From positions 1 to 64,000 of the forward strand of contig NZ_LJHS01000022.1 in assembly GCF_001296045.1 (NCBI RefSeq): a DNA stretch of 64,000 bases, in the 5' to 3' direction. The notes under the pieces are model-generated. The model was not told the DNA's origin and searched no databases. It was given only the letters and a program-made list of their open reading frames with translations. Source of the stretch: Rhizobium sp. AAP43. GTDB lineage: Bacteria > Pseudomonadota > Alphaproteobacteria > Rhizobiales > Rhizobiaceae. The position numbers and the translations under genes were made by a program. Positions within the stretch are counted from its first letter, which is position 1, and every line of letters begins with the position of its first letter. This document shows, one piece after another, positions 8,185 through 16,830 of the stretch.

Positions 8185-9738
8185 ATGCAGTTCGACGACC
8201 AGTCCGCCACGATTGCCTTCCTATCGGACCCTGCCTCTTATACGGATGCAGAGGACGTCCAGGTTATCGAGACTCATATCTCGATCATCGCGCTCGCCGG
8301 GGATCGCGCCTACAAGCTCAAGCGTGCGGTAAAGCTGCCCTACGCCGATTTTTCGACCCTTGCCCTGCGCCTGAAATATTGCCGCGCTGAGGTCGAGTTA
8401 AACGGCCGGACCGCGCCGGAAATCTATCTTGGCGTGCGCTCCGTGATCCGGAGCAAGGACGGGACGCTGGCCTTCGCTGCCGATAACGCGGATGCCGATG
8501 TCATCGACTATGTCGTCGAGATGTCTCGCTTTTCGCAAGCCAAGCTGTTTGACAGGCTCGCCGAGCAGGGGCAGTTGAGCAAGCCGCTCATGGAAGAGAC
8601 GGCCGAACGGATTGCCGACTTTCACCGCTCCGCCGAAATCCGCCACGAGGGAAGCGGCAGCGCCAATCTCGGCGCGGTGCTCGACATCAATGAAGCGGCC
8701 TTCGCATCGGCTACCATCTTTCCAGCGAGACGTATCGCGTCACTGAACGCAGCTTTCCGCGCCGCCTGGAGCGCCGAGAGTGATCGCCTCGACCGTCGCG
8801 AAATGGAAGACGCCGTCCGGCTCTGCCACGGCGACCTTCATCTGAGGAACCTGTTCCTCGGCCCCCACGGTCCCCGCATGTTCGACTGTATCGATTTCAA
8901 CGAAAAGCTCGCAGTCTCCGATGTTTTGTATGATCTCGCTTTTCTGCTGATGGATCTCTGGCACCGCGATCTCCCGGATTTTGCCAACATCGTCGTCAAC
9001 CGTTACCTGGACCGCATGAATGACGAGAGCGGATTTGCCGCCCTGCCGCTGTTCATGGCCGTGCGTGCCGCCATCCGCGCACATGTCTCGGCCACCCGGA
9101 TTTCACAGGCGAACGACCAGACGGTAGCATTGCTGACGGAGGCAGAAGCCTATGTCGATCTCGCAGAACGCCTATTGCGGCCCCAGACATCGATTCTTAT
9201 TGCAATCGGCGGCTTGAGTGGGTCGGGCAAGTCAACGCTTGCCGAAACCATGGCTCCGCGGATCGGCCAGGCTCCGGGCGCCAGACTGCTCGAAAGCGAC
9301 AGGATCCGTCGATCCCTCCTCGCGATCCCACGCGGTATCGACATGCCGCCGGAGGCCTATCACCCTGATATGTCCGCCCGCGTCTATCAAAGCCTCTGTA
9401 ACAAGGCGGACGCCATCGTGAGTACCGGCGCTTGCGCTGTGGTCAATGCGGTGTTCGATCGGGAAAGCGACAGGCACGCCATCGAAGACGTGGCGAAGCG
9501 CAACGCCGTTCCATTTGTGGGTCTGTGGCTGGATGTCGATACGCAGGTCCTCCGGAACCGCCTCGCAGCCCGTCCAAAAGCGGATTCGGATGCAACCGTC
9601 GAGATCCTCGACATGCAGATGCGGCGGGATCTGGGGCCCCTCGACTGGACCCATGTGCGCAACGATGCGACACCGGCCGAATTGCTCGCCCGGGTCCTCA
9701 CTATGGTGCCCGCCTCGATCCGCCTCAACGGATATTGA
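8185..9738 (+). CDS. APH-family kinase fused to a P-loop kinase/zeta-toxin-like domain
   Basis: A 517-residue protein with two kinase-like halves. Residues about 1-310 form an aminoglycoside-phosphotransferase-like domain with the catalytic loop CHGDLHLRN (Asp217) and metal motif FDCIDFNE. Residues about 330-500 form a P-loop NTPase with Walker A GLSGSGKST (residues 343-351), resembling gluconate kinase, shikimate kinase or zeta-toxin folds. This two-domain architecture is widespread in proteobacteria and annotated as an AAA family ATPase; its substrates are not known to me. It stands alone and converges on tonB with a 14-base overlap of the coding ends. Confidence 0.8.
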   Translation: MQFDDQSATIAFLSDPASYTDAEDVQVIETHISIIALAGDRAYKLKRAVKLPYADFSTLALRLKYCRAEVELNGRTAPEIYLGVRSVIRSKDGTLAFAADNADADVIDYVVEMSRFSQAKLFDRLAEQGQLSKPLMEETAERIADFHRSAEIRHEGSGSANLGAVLDINEAAFASATIFPARRIASLNAAFRAAWSAESDRLDRREMEDAVRLCHGDLHLRNLFLGPHGPRMFDCIDFNEKLAVSDVLYDLAFLLMDLWHRDLPDFANIVVNRYLDRMNDESGFAALPLFMAVRAAIRAHVSATRISQANDQTVALLTEAEAYVDLAERLLRPQTSILIAIGGLSGSGKSTLAETMAPRIGQAPGARLLESDRIRRSLLAIPRGIDMPPEAYHPDMSARVYQSLCNKADAIVSTGACAVVNAVFDRESDRHAIEDVAKRNAVPFVGLWLDVDTQVLRNRLAARPKADSDATVEILDMQMRRDLGPLDWTHVRNDATPAELLARVLTMVPASIRLNGY

Positions 9739-10681
9739 AGCGAACCGGCGTGGTGATGGTCTTATTGACACCTGCAGGGGGTGCCGGAACCGGCGATGCC
9801 CGACGCACCATATCGAGAACCGCATTGTCGAGGGCCGTCGATCCCGACGAGCGCGACAGGGATACCGTCAAGACATTGCCGGAATCGTCGATCTTGAAAC
9901 GAACATAGACAGTGCCCTCTTCGCGGTTACGACGCGCCTCTGGCGGGTACTTCTTCCGCCGCTCCAGATGCGATGCCAGCCGCGACTGCCATTTTGCCGG
10001 CGATACGCTGCTTCGGCCTGTGCTGTTGCTGGTCGCAGCAGCGGCATTCCGGTTGGACTGCGCGACCTGGGCTTCGGCCTTGCGAGCCGCCTGCGAAGCT
10101 TGCACCTGCGCCTGCGGCTTCTGCTTCTTCACCACCTGCTTTTTTACCGGATCGGGCTTCTTTTCCGGCGCCGGCTTCGGCCGCATCATCGGCACGGGCA
10201 CCTCGACATTTTCGAGCTGCGCCATCACCAGTTCCTCGATCGGATCCATGGTCTCGACCGGCTCGGGAAGCGGCTCAGGCTCGATCGGCAACGGCTCGAC
10301 GACGGGTTCCACAACCGGCTGGACGACTTCGGGTTCCGGTTCGGGTAACGGCTCTGGTGGCAGCGGTTCCGGCATGGGTTCCGGCGGAGGTTCGACAACC
10401 GGCTCGATGATCGGCTCGGCGGTTGCGGTCTTGACCTCCTCAGCATCGACCTCCTCGGTCGTCAACTCCGTTTCCTCGGTATTGACGGCCTCAGGCTCAG
10501 GCGCGAGTTCGATCATGATCGCCGGCGGCGGTCCACCATCGGCGATGGCGACGTCAGGTTCCTGCAACAGCAGCGCCACAGCACCGGCATGAAGGGCACC
10601 GATGATCACGAAGGCCGAAGTCCACAAGGCCCACTCACCGATCACACGGCCTGTCGAGCGGCGCTCGTCGAGCATGGTCAT
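9725..10681 (-). CDS. tonB: TonB energy transducer
   Basis: A 318-residue periplasm-spanning protein. One transmembrane anchor lies at residues about 15-42, followed by a long Pro/Glu-rich rod (residues about 60-160, repeated EPEPLPEP-type units) and a basic Ala/Gln-rich linker. The C-terminal TonB domain (KKYPPEARRN to PAPPAG, residues about 235-310) contacts outer-membrane receptors. It transmits proton-motive force from ExbB/ExbD to siderophore, heme or vitamin B12 receptors. It is the last gene of exbB-exbD-tonB; its ATG overlaps the exbD stop (ATGA). Iron regulation is expected from the family, but I could not identify a clear Fur, Irr or RirA box. Confidence 0.92.
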   Translation of the reverse strand: MTMLDERRSTGRVIGEWALWTSAFVIIGALHAGAVALLLQEPDVAIADGGPPPAIMIELAPEPEAVNTEETELTTEEVDAEEVKTATAEPIIEPVVEPPPEPMPEPLPPEPLPEPEPEVVQPVVEPVVEPLPIEPEPLPEPVETMDPIEELVMAQLENVEVPVPMMRPKPAPEKKPDPVKKQVVKKQKPQAQVQASQAARKAEAQVAQSNRNAAAATSNSTGRSSVSPAKWQSRLASHLERRKKYPPEARRNREEGTVYVRFKIDDSGNVLTVSLSRSSGSTALDNAVLDMVRRASPVPAPPAGVNKTITTPVRFNIR

Positions 10682-11151
10682 GGGGTGGGCTCCGTGGCAG
10701 AAGCAGGCTCCGCCGCACTCTGCGGCATGGGAAGTTGTTCCAGGCCCACAAGGGCGATCTTGAGATAGCCGGCATCGCGCAGCAGGTTCATGATCTCCAT
10801 GAAGCTGCCATAGTCGACCGCCTTGTCGGCGCGCAGGAAGATCCGGGTCTCCTTGTTGGCCTGGGTCAAGCGATCCAGCGACGCACCAAGCTCCTCGCGC
10901 GCGACGGTGTCATTGCCAAGTGCAAGGCTCATATCGCCCTTGAGCGAAACATAAACCGGCTCATCCGGACGCTTGGCCGGCTGCGCGGTCGAGGCGGGCA
11001 GATCGATATTGACATCCACAGTCGACAACGGCGCTGCCACCATGAAGATGATCAAGAGCACCAGCATGACGTCGATGAATGGCGTCACATTGATTTCGTG
11101 GTTCTCGGATAGATCGTCGCCAGAACCGTTTTCGCGAATGCCGCCGGCCAT
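10678..11151 (-). CDS. exbD: ExbD, TonB-system proton channel subunit
   Basis: A 157-residue inner-membrane protein with one N-terminal transmembrane helix (INVTPFIDVMLVLLIIFMV) that contains the proton-carrying aspartate, and a periplasmic domain. The start at 11151 is chosen because GGAG sits 7 bases upstream and it lies 4 bases after the exbB stop; an in-frame ATG at 11178 would overlap exbB by 23 bases. It works with ExbB to energise TonB. The 3' end overlaps tonB by 4 bases, which suggests translational coupling. Confidence 0.92.
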   Translation of the reverse strand: MAGGIRENGSGDDLSENHEINVTPFIDVMLVLLIIFMVAAPLSTVDVNIDLPASTAQPAKRPDEPVYVSLKGDMSLALGNDTVAREELGASLDRLTQANKETRIFLRADKAVDYGSFMEIMNLLRDAGYLKIALVGLEQLPMPQSAAEPASATEPTP

Positions 11152-11155
11152 GGTC

Positions 11156-12322
<1,167 letters not shown>

Positions 12323-12358
12323 TGGGAGCTCCTTATAAATTCGTGCTGAGAGTAAACC

Positions 12359-12373
12359 GCCAGCCTTGCTGGC
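12359..12373. promoter_or_regulatory. Inverted repeat in the exbB leader
   Basis: GCCAGCCTTGCTGGC is a perfect 6-3-6 dyad 37 bases upstream of the exbB start. It could be an operator or a small mRNA hairpin. No match to a known rhizobial iron box was recognised. Confidence 0.25.
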
Positions 12374-12449
12374 CTTGCATCTCCCTTAATAAACTTGACC
12401 CAGAGTGACAAGTAATATCCGAATCTAACCAGACATTTTCACGAAGCTT

Positions 12450-13397
12450 TCAACCGCGCGCCCCTTCGGACGCCACTTTGGAGCTCTCGTAGAGACGCAA
12501 CACGTCCGCCCGTCGGCAAAGCTCCGTGCCCGCAGTCATCACAGTTGCAGCGCCAGCAGCCTGTCCGAAACGGAAGGCGTCTGCCACGCTATGTCCTTCG
12601 GCAAGTGACCAGACCATGCCGGCAACGAAACTGTCTCCAGCACCGGTTGCCGAATTAACCGGCACGTCGATCGCCGCAAGCCGGACAATGCGATCAGCCG
12701 AAACGAGGATTGCACCATCGGCACCAAGCGTGACCGCGATATGCTCGGCAATTCCCTGCCGCACATAATCCTGAGCAACAGGACCAACCACATCATGCCC
12801 CAGTTTGCGGCCAACAAAACTCTCAAATTCGCCAAGACTGGGCTTGACTAGAAACACCCTCGCCTTGGTCAGAACTTCCGTGAGCGCGTCGCCAGACGTG
12901 TCGAGAATAAACTTCGCGCCTCTCGCTTCCGCGAATGCAGCGAGCCGGACATAGGTATCGCTGGATACCCCGCGTGGCAGGCTGCCGCTGGCCACGACAT
13001 AATCCGCATCGCTCCTCCGCACGGCCTCCATCAGCGGCTCCAGTTCCACATCTGTAACGAGCGGTCCCTCGGGTACGAAGCGATATTCGAGCCCGGTCGA
13101 GCTCTCGCGAACCGCATAGGCAACGCGGACCGGATCATGGATTGGAAAGGGACGCTCGACAATCGGCAAGGGCCGCAGCATGGCCTGAAGCAACTCGCCG
13201 GTGGCACCACCGGACATGAACATCAACTCGCACTCAGCCCCAAGCTCCGCCAGCACGCGCGCGACATTGACGCCACCTCCCCCGGGAAACTGTTGCTGGT
13301 TATGGGTCCGGGTCTTGTGCGTATGACGCACCACCTCGGCTTCACTGGAAATATCGATGGCGGGATTGAGAGCGATGGTGAGAATTTTCTTCATCAA
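12450..13397 (-). CDS. PfkB-family hexose-phosphate kinase (1-phosphofructokinase/6-phosphofructokinase II type)
   Basis: A 315-residue ribokinase-fold enzyme. The N-terminal glycine motif is FPGGGGVNVARVLAELG and the C-terminal signature ATGAGDSFVAGM contains the catalytic base Asp. TLNPAID-like ALNPAIDIS at the start and the overall pattern match the LacC/FruK/PfkB branch, which phosphorylates fructose-1-P, fructose-6-P or tagatose-6-P. The exact sugar cannot be read from sequence. Two adjacent ATG codons (13397 and 13394) could start it; neither has a strong ribosome binding site. It stands alone, divergent from ribE. Confidence 0.85.
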   Translation of the reverse strand: MMKKILTIALNPAIDISSEAEVVRHTHKTRTHNQQQFPGGGGVNVARVLAELGAECELMFMSGGATGELLQAMLRPLPIVERPFPIHDPVRVAYAVRESSTGLEYRFVPEGPLVTDVELEPLMEAVRRSDADYVVASGSLPRGVSSDTYVRLAAFAEARGAKFILDTSGDALTEVLTKARVFLVKPSLGEFESFVGRKLGHDVVGPVAQDYVRQGIAEHIAVTLGADGAILVSADRIVRLAAIDVPVNSATGAGDSFVAGMVWSLAEGHSVADAFRFGQAAGAATVMTAGTELCRRADVLRLYESSKVASEGARG

Positions 13398-13612
13398 ACG
13401 ACCATTCTGCTAGACAGCGACAAACGTATTGAGAGCTAAAGCCAGTGGAACAAGCGTATCAAACAGGCTCGGAACCGAAAGGGCGTGGCTGATCCGACCC
13501 TGAAAGATGCCCACCTGTCCCTGAAACCAACCTATGCCAGAGATGGTCTAACGGCATTGTGTTTCGACAAAGAGACACTATTTTTCGCTGAACAGTTCGA
13601 GGAAAGACCAAC

Positions 13613-14233
13613 ATGTATACCGGCATCGTCCAGACCGTCGCGCCCGTCACCGAAGTTGCCCGCCATGACGGCTACACCACCTTTGCTATCGATCTGCCGG
13701 AAACCCTGCTCGATGATCTGAAGCTCGGTGCCAGCGTTTCGGTCGAGGGTGTCTGCCTGTCCGTGACATCGATGGCTGGCTCGACGGTCACCTTTGACGC
13801 CATGGACGCCACGCTTGATCGCACAAACCTGGGACGTCTCAAGGGCGGCAGCACTGTCAACATCGAGCGCTCGGCCAAGCCGACGGATGAAAACGGCGGC
13901 CATAACATTGCGGGCCACATCGCAACGACGGCAGAGATCGTTGCAGCCAAGTTCGAAATGCCGGGCGCCTTCATCCGGTTCAAGATGCCGGAAGAATGGT
14001 CGAAATACGTGTTCAAGCGTGGATATCTGGCCGTGAACGGTGCGAGCCTCACCGTGGCAGAAGCGGAAGGGGACGAGTTCACCATCAACCTCATTCCGGA
14101 AACTTTGCGCCAGACGACGTTTGCCGACTATGCGGTCGGCGACGCAATCAACATTGAGGTCGATCACCAGACCATGGTGATGGTCGACGTGGTTGAACGC
14201 ACACTCGAGCGCCTGATGGCGAAACGCAGCTGA
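13613..14233 (+). CDS. ribE: Riboflavin synthase, alpha subunit
   Basis: A 206-residue protein made of two homologous lumazine-binding barrels: residues 1-97 begin MYTGIVQTVAPV and contain SVSVEGVCLSVTS, and residues about 98-195 contain YLAVNGASLTVAE. The GHxATTAEIV stretch (residues about 101-110) is part of the active site between the barrels. It disproportionates two 6,7-dimethyl-8-ribityllumazine molecules to riboflavin. GAGGAAAG precedes the start. The 215-base upstream region shows no FMN riboswitch consensus, so regulation by flavin is not evident here. It converges on the response regulator gene with a 3-base gap. Confidence 0.93.
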   Translation: MYTGIVQTVAPVTEVARHDGYTTFAIDLPETLLDDLKLGASVSVEGVCLSVTSMAGSTVTFDAMDATLDRTNLGRLKGGSTVNIERSAKPTDENGGHNIAGHIATTAEIVAAKFEMPGAFIRFKMPEEWSKYVFKRGYLAVNGASLTVAEAEGDEFTINLIPETLRQTTFADYAVGDAINIEVDHQTMVMVDVVERTLERLMAKRS

Positions 14234-14236
14234 CCC

Positions 14237-14629
14237 TTAGTGATGCCTTGCACTGCCAAAGCCATTCTGACCGGGCGATAGAGCGTTGACGACCTTGCTG
14301 TAATCGGCGGGTTTCGCCGTGCACAATTCGCGCGGAATGCCGTTGTCGGCGATCTCCTGGAACGTGGACCCCGAAACGACGCGGAAGGGAATTCCACGGA
14401 CACGAAGTTTCTGAACAACAGGCGTGATCATGCCGTCCCGCACCTGAAAATCAAGAATGGCAGCCGAGACATGTTCGGTGTCGAGGATAATCAGCGCTTC
14501 CTCGACGCTCTCTGCGGTAATGACATTCACGCCGGCTCGTTCAGCGGCATCGGCTGCATCCATCGAGATGAAAAGATCGTCCTCAACGATGAGGATCGTG
14601 TCGATCGCAAGTGCTTTCTCAGTCCGCAT
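14237..14629 (-). CDS. Single-domain response regulator (receiver only)
   Basis: A 130-residue CheY-like protein with the acidic pair in ILIVEDDLFIS, phospho-acceptor Asp60 in AAILDFQV, and the conserved Lys in CTAKPAD. No output domain is present. Such stand-alone receivers in rhizobia commonly take phosphate from HWE/HisKA_2 kinases or work in phosphorelays of the general stress response. The start at 14629 has AAAGGAG 7 bases upstream; the longer frame from 14653 does not. No kinase gene is adjacent, so the partner is unknown. Confidence 0.85.
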   Translation of the reverse strand: MRTEKALAIDTILIVEDDLFISMDAADAAERAGVNVITAESVEEALIILDTEHVSAAILDFQVRDGMITPVVQKLRVRGIPFRVVSGSTFQEIADNGIPRELCTAKPADYSKVVNALSPGQNGFGSARHH

Positions 14630-14850
14630 GACAAATCTCCTTTGGCTGCTCAACGCCCGAGAGCGGACTTAGTTCGACTTTGCCTAAAATACAAAATATC
14701 ATGGTAAACAGTGCGTTAACCGTATGAGAGATGGAACATTGCGCCCCATGCGACCCGCATGCCCCGGAATGCCTCTCCCGCACAATGCACACGATGGAAC
14801 AACCCGCCATCCGTAGCGTTTCGTGCACACCAACAGCCAAGGAGGCCACC

Positions 14851-15207
14851 ATGCAAATCATCGGGACAGAAGTGACCGAGACGTCGGGCACAGCAACCAT
14901 CGTGGAATTTCGCGGGGATGGCGGTGAACGCATCGCCGTCACCATGGCGCAGGGCGAAGATCGGCTTGCCAGTGAGGACGCCGTGGCGAAAGCGCAGGTG
15001 ATGCTCCTCCAGGCCGCGAGCTTTGGTACCTCGGCAGATCCGACCAATACGGAGTCTAGCGATGCCGTCGACAGCCTGCGTCAGGAGCAAGCGGATCAGG
15101 ACAGCAGGAAAAGCGATCTGCAGGAAGGCCTCGAAGACACCTTCCCGGCCAGCGACCCGGTCTCTGCAACCTACACCTCGACGCCTGGCTCTGATCAGCG
15201 CCACTAA
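14851..15207 (+). CDS. Small hypothetical protein with acidic C-terminal EGLEDTFPASDP motif
   Basis: A 118-residue soluble protein without signal peptide or membrane segment. The N-terminal half (residues 1-55) looks folded; the C-terminal part is acidic, Gln/Asp/Ser-rich, and contains the short motif QEGLEDTFPASDPVSAT, which I recall from short uncharacterised proteins of rhizobia. AAGGAGG lies 6 bases before the ATG at 14851; a frame extension to 14731 has no such signal. Twenty bases separate it from the MgtC-like gene, so the two may form an operon. Function unknown. Confidence 0.65.
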   Translation: MQIIGTEVTETSGTATIVEFRGDGGERIAVTMAQGEDRLASEDAVAKAQVMLLQAASFGTSADPTNTESSDAVDSLRQEQADQDSRKSDLQEGLEDTFPASDPVSATYTSTPGSDQRH

Positions 15208-15227
15208 CTAGGACGATCGGGAGGAAA

Positions 15228-15713
15228 ATGAGCGAGGAAATGTCCCACTTCAGCGCCGGAACCCATCTGGCGCTGACATCCATCGTGTTGCGGCTTCTGC
15301 TTGCCATGGCTTGCGGCAGCGCAATCGGTTTCGAACGAGAGTGGCGTAGCCACGCGGCAGGGCTGCGGACGCATATCCTCGTGTGTCTGTCGGCTGCGAT
15401 CGTCGCCATTCTCACCATCGAGATCGCCCATCACGAAGCCTTCACCCGCAGCGAAGTACGCCTCGACCCCATTCGCCTGATCGAAGCGGTCACTGCTGGC
15501 GTTGCCTTCCTGGCGGCCGGCATGATCGTCTTCACGAAAGGACAGGTCCGCGGCCTGACAACTGGAGCGGGCCTTTGGTTTGCCGGATCCATTGGCCTTG
15601 CCTGCGGCCTCGGATTTTGGACAATCGCGCTTATCGCGACCGGATTCGCGTTGACGGTTCTCTGGATCCTACGGGGACTGGAAGGCAAGCTCTCGGGGAA
15701 TGATGAGGGCTGA
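15228..15713 (+). CDS. MgtC/SapB-family membrane protein
   Basis: A 161-residue inner-membrane protein with four or five predicted helices. The family signature AMACGSAIGFEREWRSHAAGLRTH is spread over residues about 27-50, and AVTAGVAFLAAGMIV follows. MgtC-type proteins modulate magnesium homeostasis and virulence or acid stress in some bacteria; the protein here lacks the C-terminal soluble ACT-like domain of Salmonella MgtC and is closer to SapB. GGGAGG lies directly upstream. It may be co-transcribed with the 118-residue protein before it. Confidence 0.82.
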   Translation: MSEEMSHFSAGTHLALTSIVLRLLLAMACGSAIGFEREWRSHAAGLRTHILVCLSAAIVAILTIEIAHHEAFTRSEVRLDPIRLIEAVTAGVAFLAAGMIVFTKGQVRGLTTGAGLWFAGSIGLACGLGFWTIALIATGFALTVLWILRGLEGKLSGNDEG

Positions 15714-15719
15714 AAGCCC

Positions 15720-16508
15720 TCACCGCAATAAGCTCTGTCCTCCGTCGATCCACAGTGGGCTGCCAGTCACATGGCTCGCTGCATCGGAAGCCAGAAACGC
15801 GATAGCCTCGGCGACCGCTTCGACGGAACCCGGCTCGCCGTCTGTCAGAGGGATATCGCCATGCGGGAACTCCACCGGCTCTTCGGCGCCGGCACGGTTT
15901 CGCACCGCCGTATTGTCTTCGATCTTCGTTTGGATCGCACCCGGGCACACTGCATTGATCCGGATCCGATGCTTGGCAAGCTCCACAGCCAGTTGCTGCA
16001 CCATGGCAAGCTGCGCTGCTTTCGTGGCCGAATAGGCAGATGCTCCCGGCGTCGTGAATGTCCGGGTCCCATTGATCGAGGAGACGACGACGATAGCGCC
16101 TCCGTTCTCTTTCATCTGCCCAACGCCGAAATGCAGGGTCAGATAAGTGCCACGTAAATTGATCGCGACGGTCTGATCGAATTCGTCCGGCATCAATTCA
16201 TCGATCGGAGCCCATGTTCCATTGATCCCCGCATTGGCAACAAGGATATCAAGGCCACCTGTCTGCGCGACGAAGCCTTCGAAAGCAGCCTGCATTTCGT
16301 CTGCGCGGCTGACATCGGCAATCAGAACCATGCCGTCACCACCCAGGGCCCGGATCTCTTCCAATGTCTCCTGAAGTTCGCTTTCCGTCCGCCCAAGCAA
16401 GCCGACAAAGGCTCCCTCCGCTGCCAAGCGGAGAGCGGCACCCTTGCCGATCCCGGAGCCTGCCCCGGTAACCAAGGCCTTTCGACCGTCAAAGTCGGAT
16501 CGCGTCAT
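15720..16508 (-). CDS. Short-chain dehydrogenase/reductase
   Basis: A 262-residue classical SDR with cofactor motif TGAGSGIGKGAAL (residues 14-26), NAG at 92-94, catalytic Ser in VVVSSINGT, and Tyr159/Lys163 in SAYSATKAA. It should oxidise or reduce an alcohol/ketone with NAD(P); the substrate cannot be predicted. Its start overlaps the stop of the DUF3008 gene (ATGA), so it is translated second in a two-gene unit. It converges on the MgtC-like gene with a 6-base gap. Confidence 0.85.
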   Translation of the reverse strand: MTRSDFDGRKALVTGAGSGIGKGAALRLAAEGAFVGLLGRTESELQETLEEIRALGGDGMVLIADVSRADEMQAAFEGFVAQTGGLDILVANAGINGTWAPIDELMPDEFDQTVAINLRGTYLTLHFGVGQMKENGGAIVVVSSINGTRTFTTPGASAYSATKAAQLAMVQQLAVELAKHRIRINAVCPGAIQTKIEDNTAVRNRAGAEEPVEFPHGDIPLTDGEPGSVEAVAEAIAFLASDAASHVTGSPLWIDGGQSLLR

Positions 16509-16702
16509 GCCCTGTCTCCAACATGCTCAGGCTTGCCCTTGCGCTTGGTCGAAGCAAGCGCCTCCAGCTCTGCCTCGCTCATGGTTTTCTCCATGCTCCG
16601 CGACGCTCCTTTGAGCTTTCCTTTCGGAACCTCGCCGCGCTTGGCGGACAGAGCCGCCCCCGCCGCCTTTTGTTGCGCCTTTGACTTCGCCTTTGCCGGC
16701 AT
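16505..16702 (-). CDS. DUF3008-family small basic protein
   Basis: A 65-residue basic protein beginning MPAKAKSKAQQKAAGAALS and ending in ASTKRKGKPEHV, the hallmark sequence of DUF3008. The family is small, cytosolic and uncharacterised; the composition suggests nucleic-acid or ribosome association, but this is not shown. The start at 16702 is supported by AGGAGG 6 bases upstream; the longer frame to 16816 lacks homology. It overlaps the following SDR gene by 4 bases. Confidence 0.8.
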   Translation of the reverse strand: MPAKAKSKAQQKAAGAALSAKRGEVPKGKLKGASRSMEKTMSEAELEALASTKRKGKPEHVGDRA

Positions 16703-16830
16703 GACAGCCCTCCTGTCTGGTCTGATGATCAGACGAAAACCGGGCATGCCCAGGAAAGTTCCGGGCGCCGATATGGAACAAAGCAGGCAACCATGGATTA
16801 CACAGCGCAACTCCATCTCCAGAGGTATCC

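Noticed and set aside
10225..10600. Repetitive sequence in the tonB region, at first sight a DNA repeat array
   Set aside because: The repeats encode the Pro/Glu-rich rod of TonB (EPEPLPEP units); coding explains them.
13440..13612. Possible FMN riboswitch before ribE
   Set aside because: The conserved core sequences of the FMN element are not found in the 215 bases upstream.
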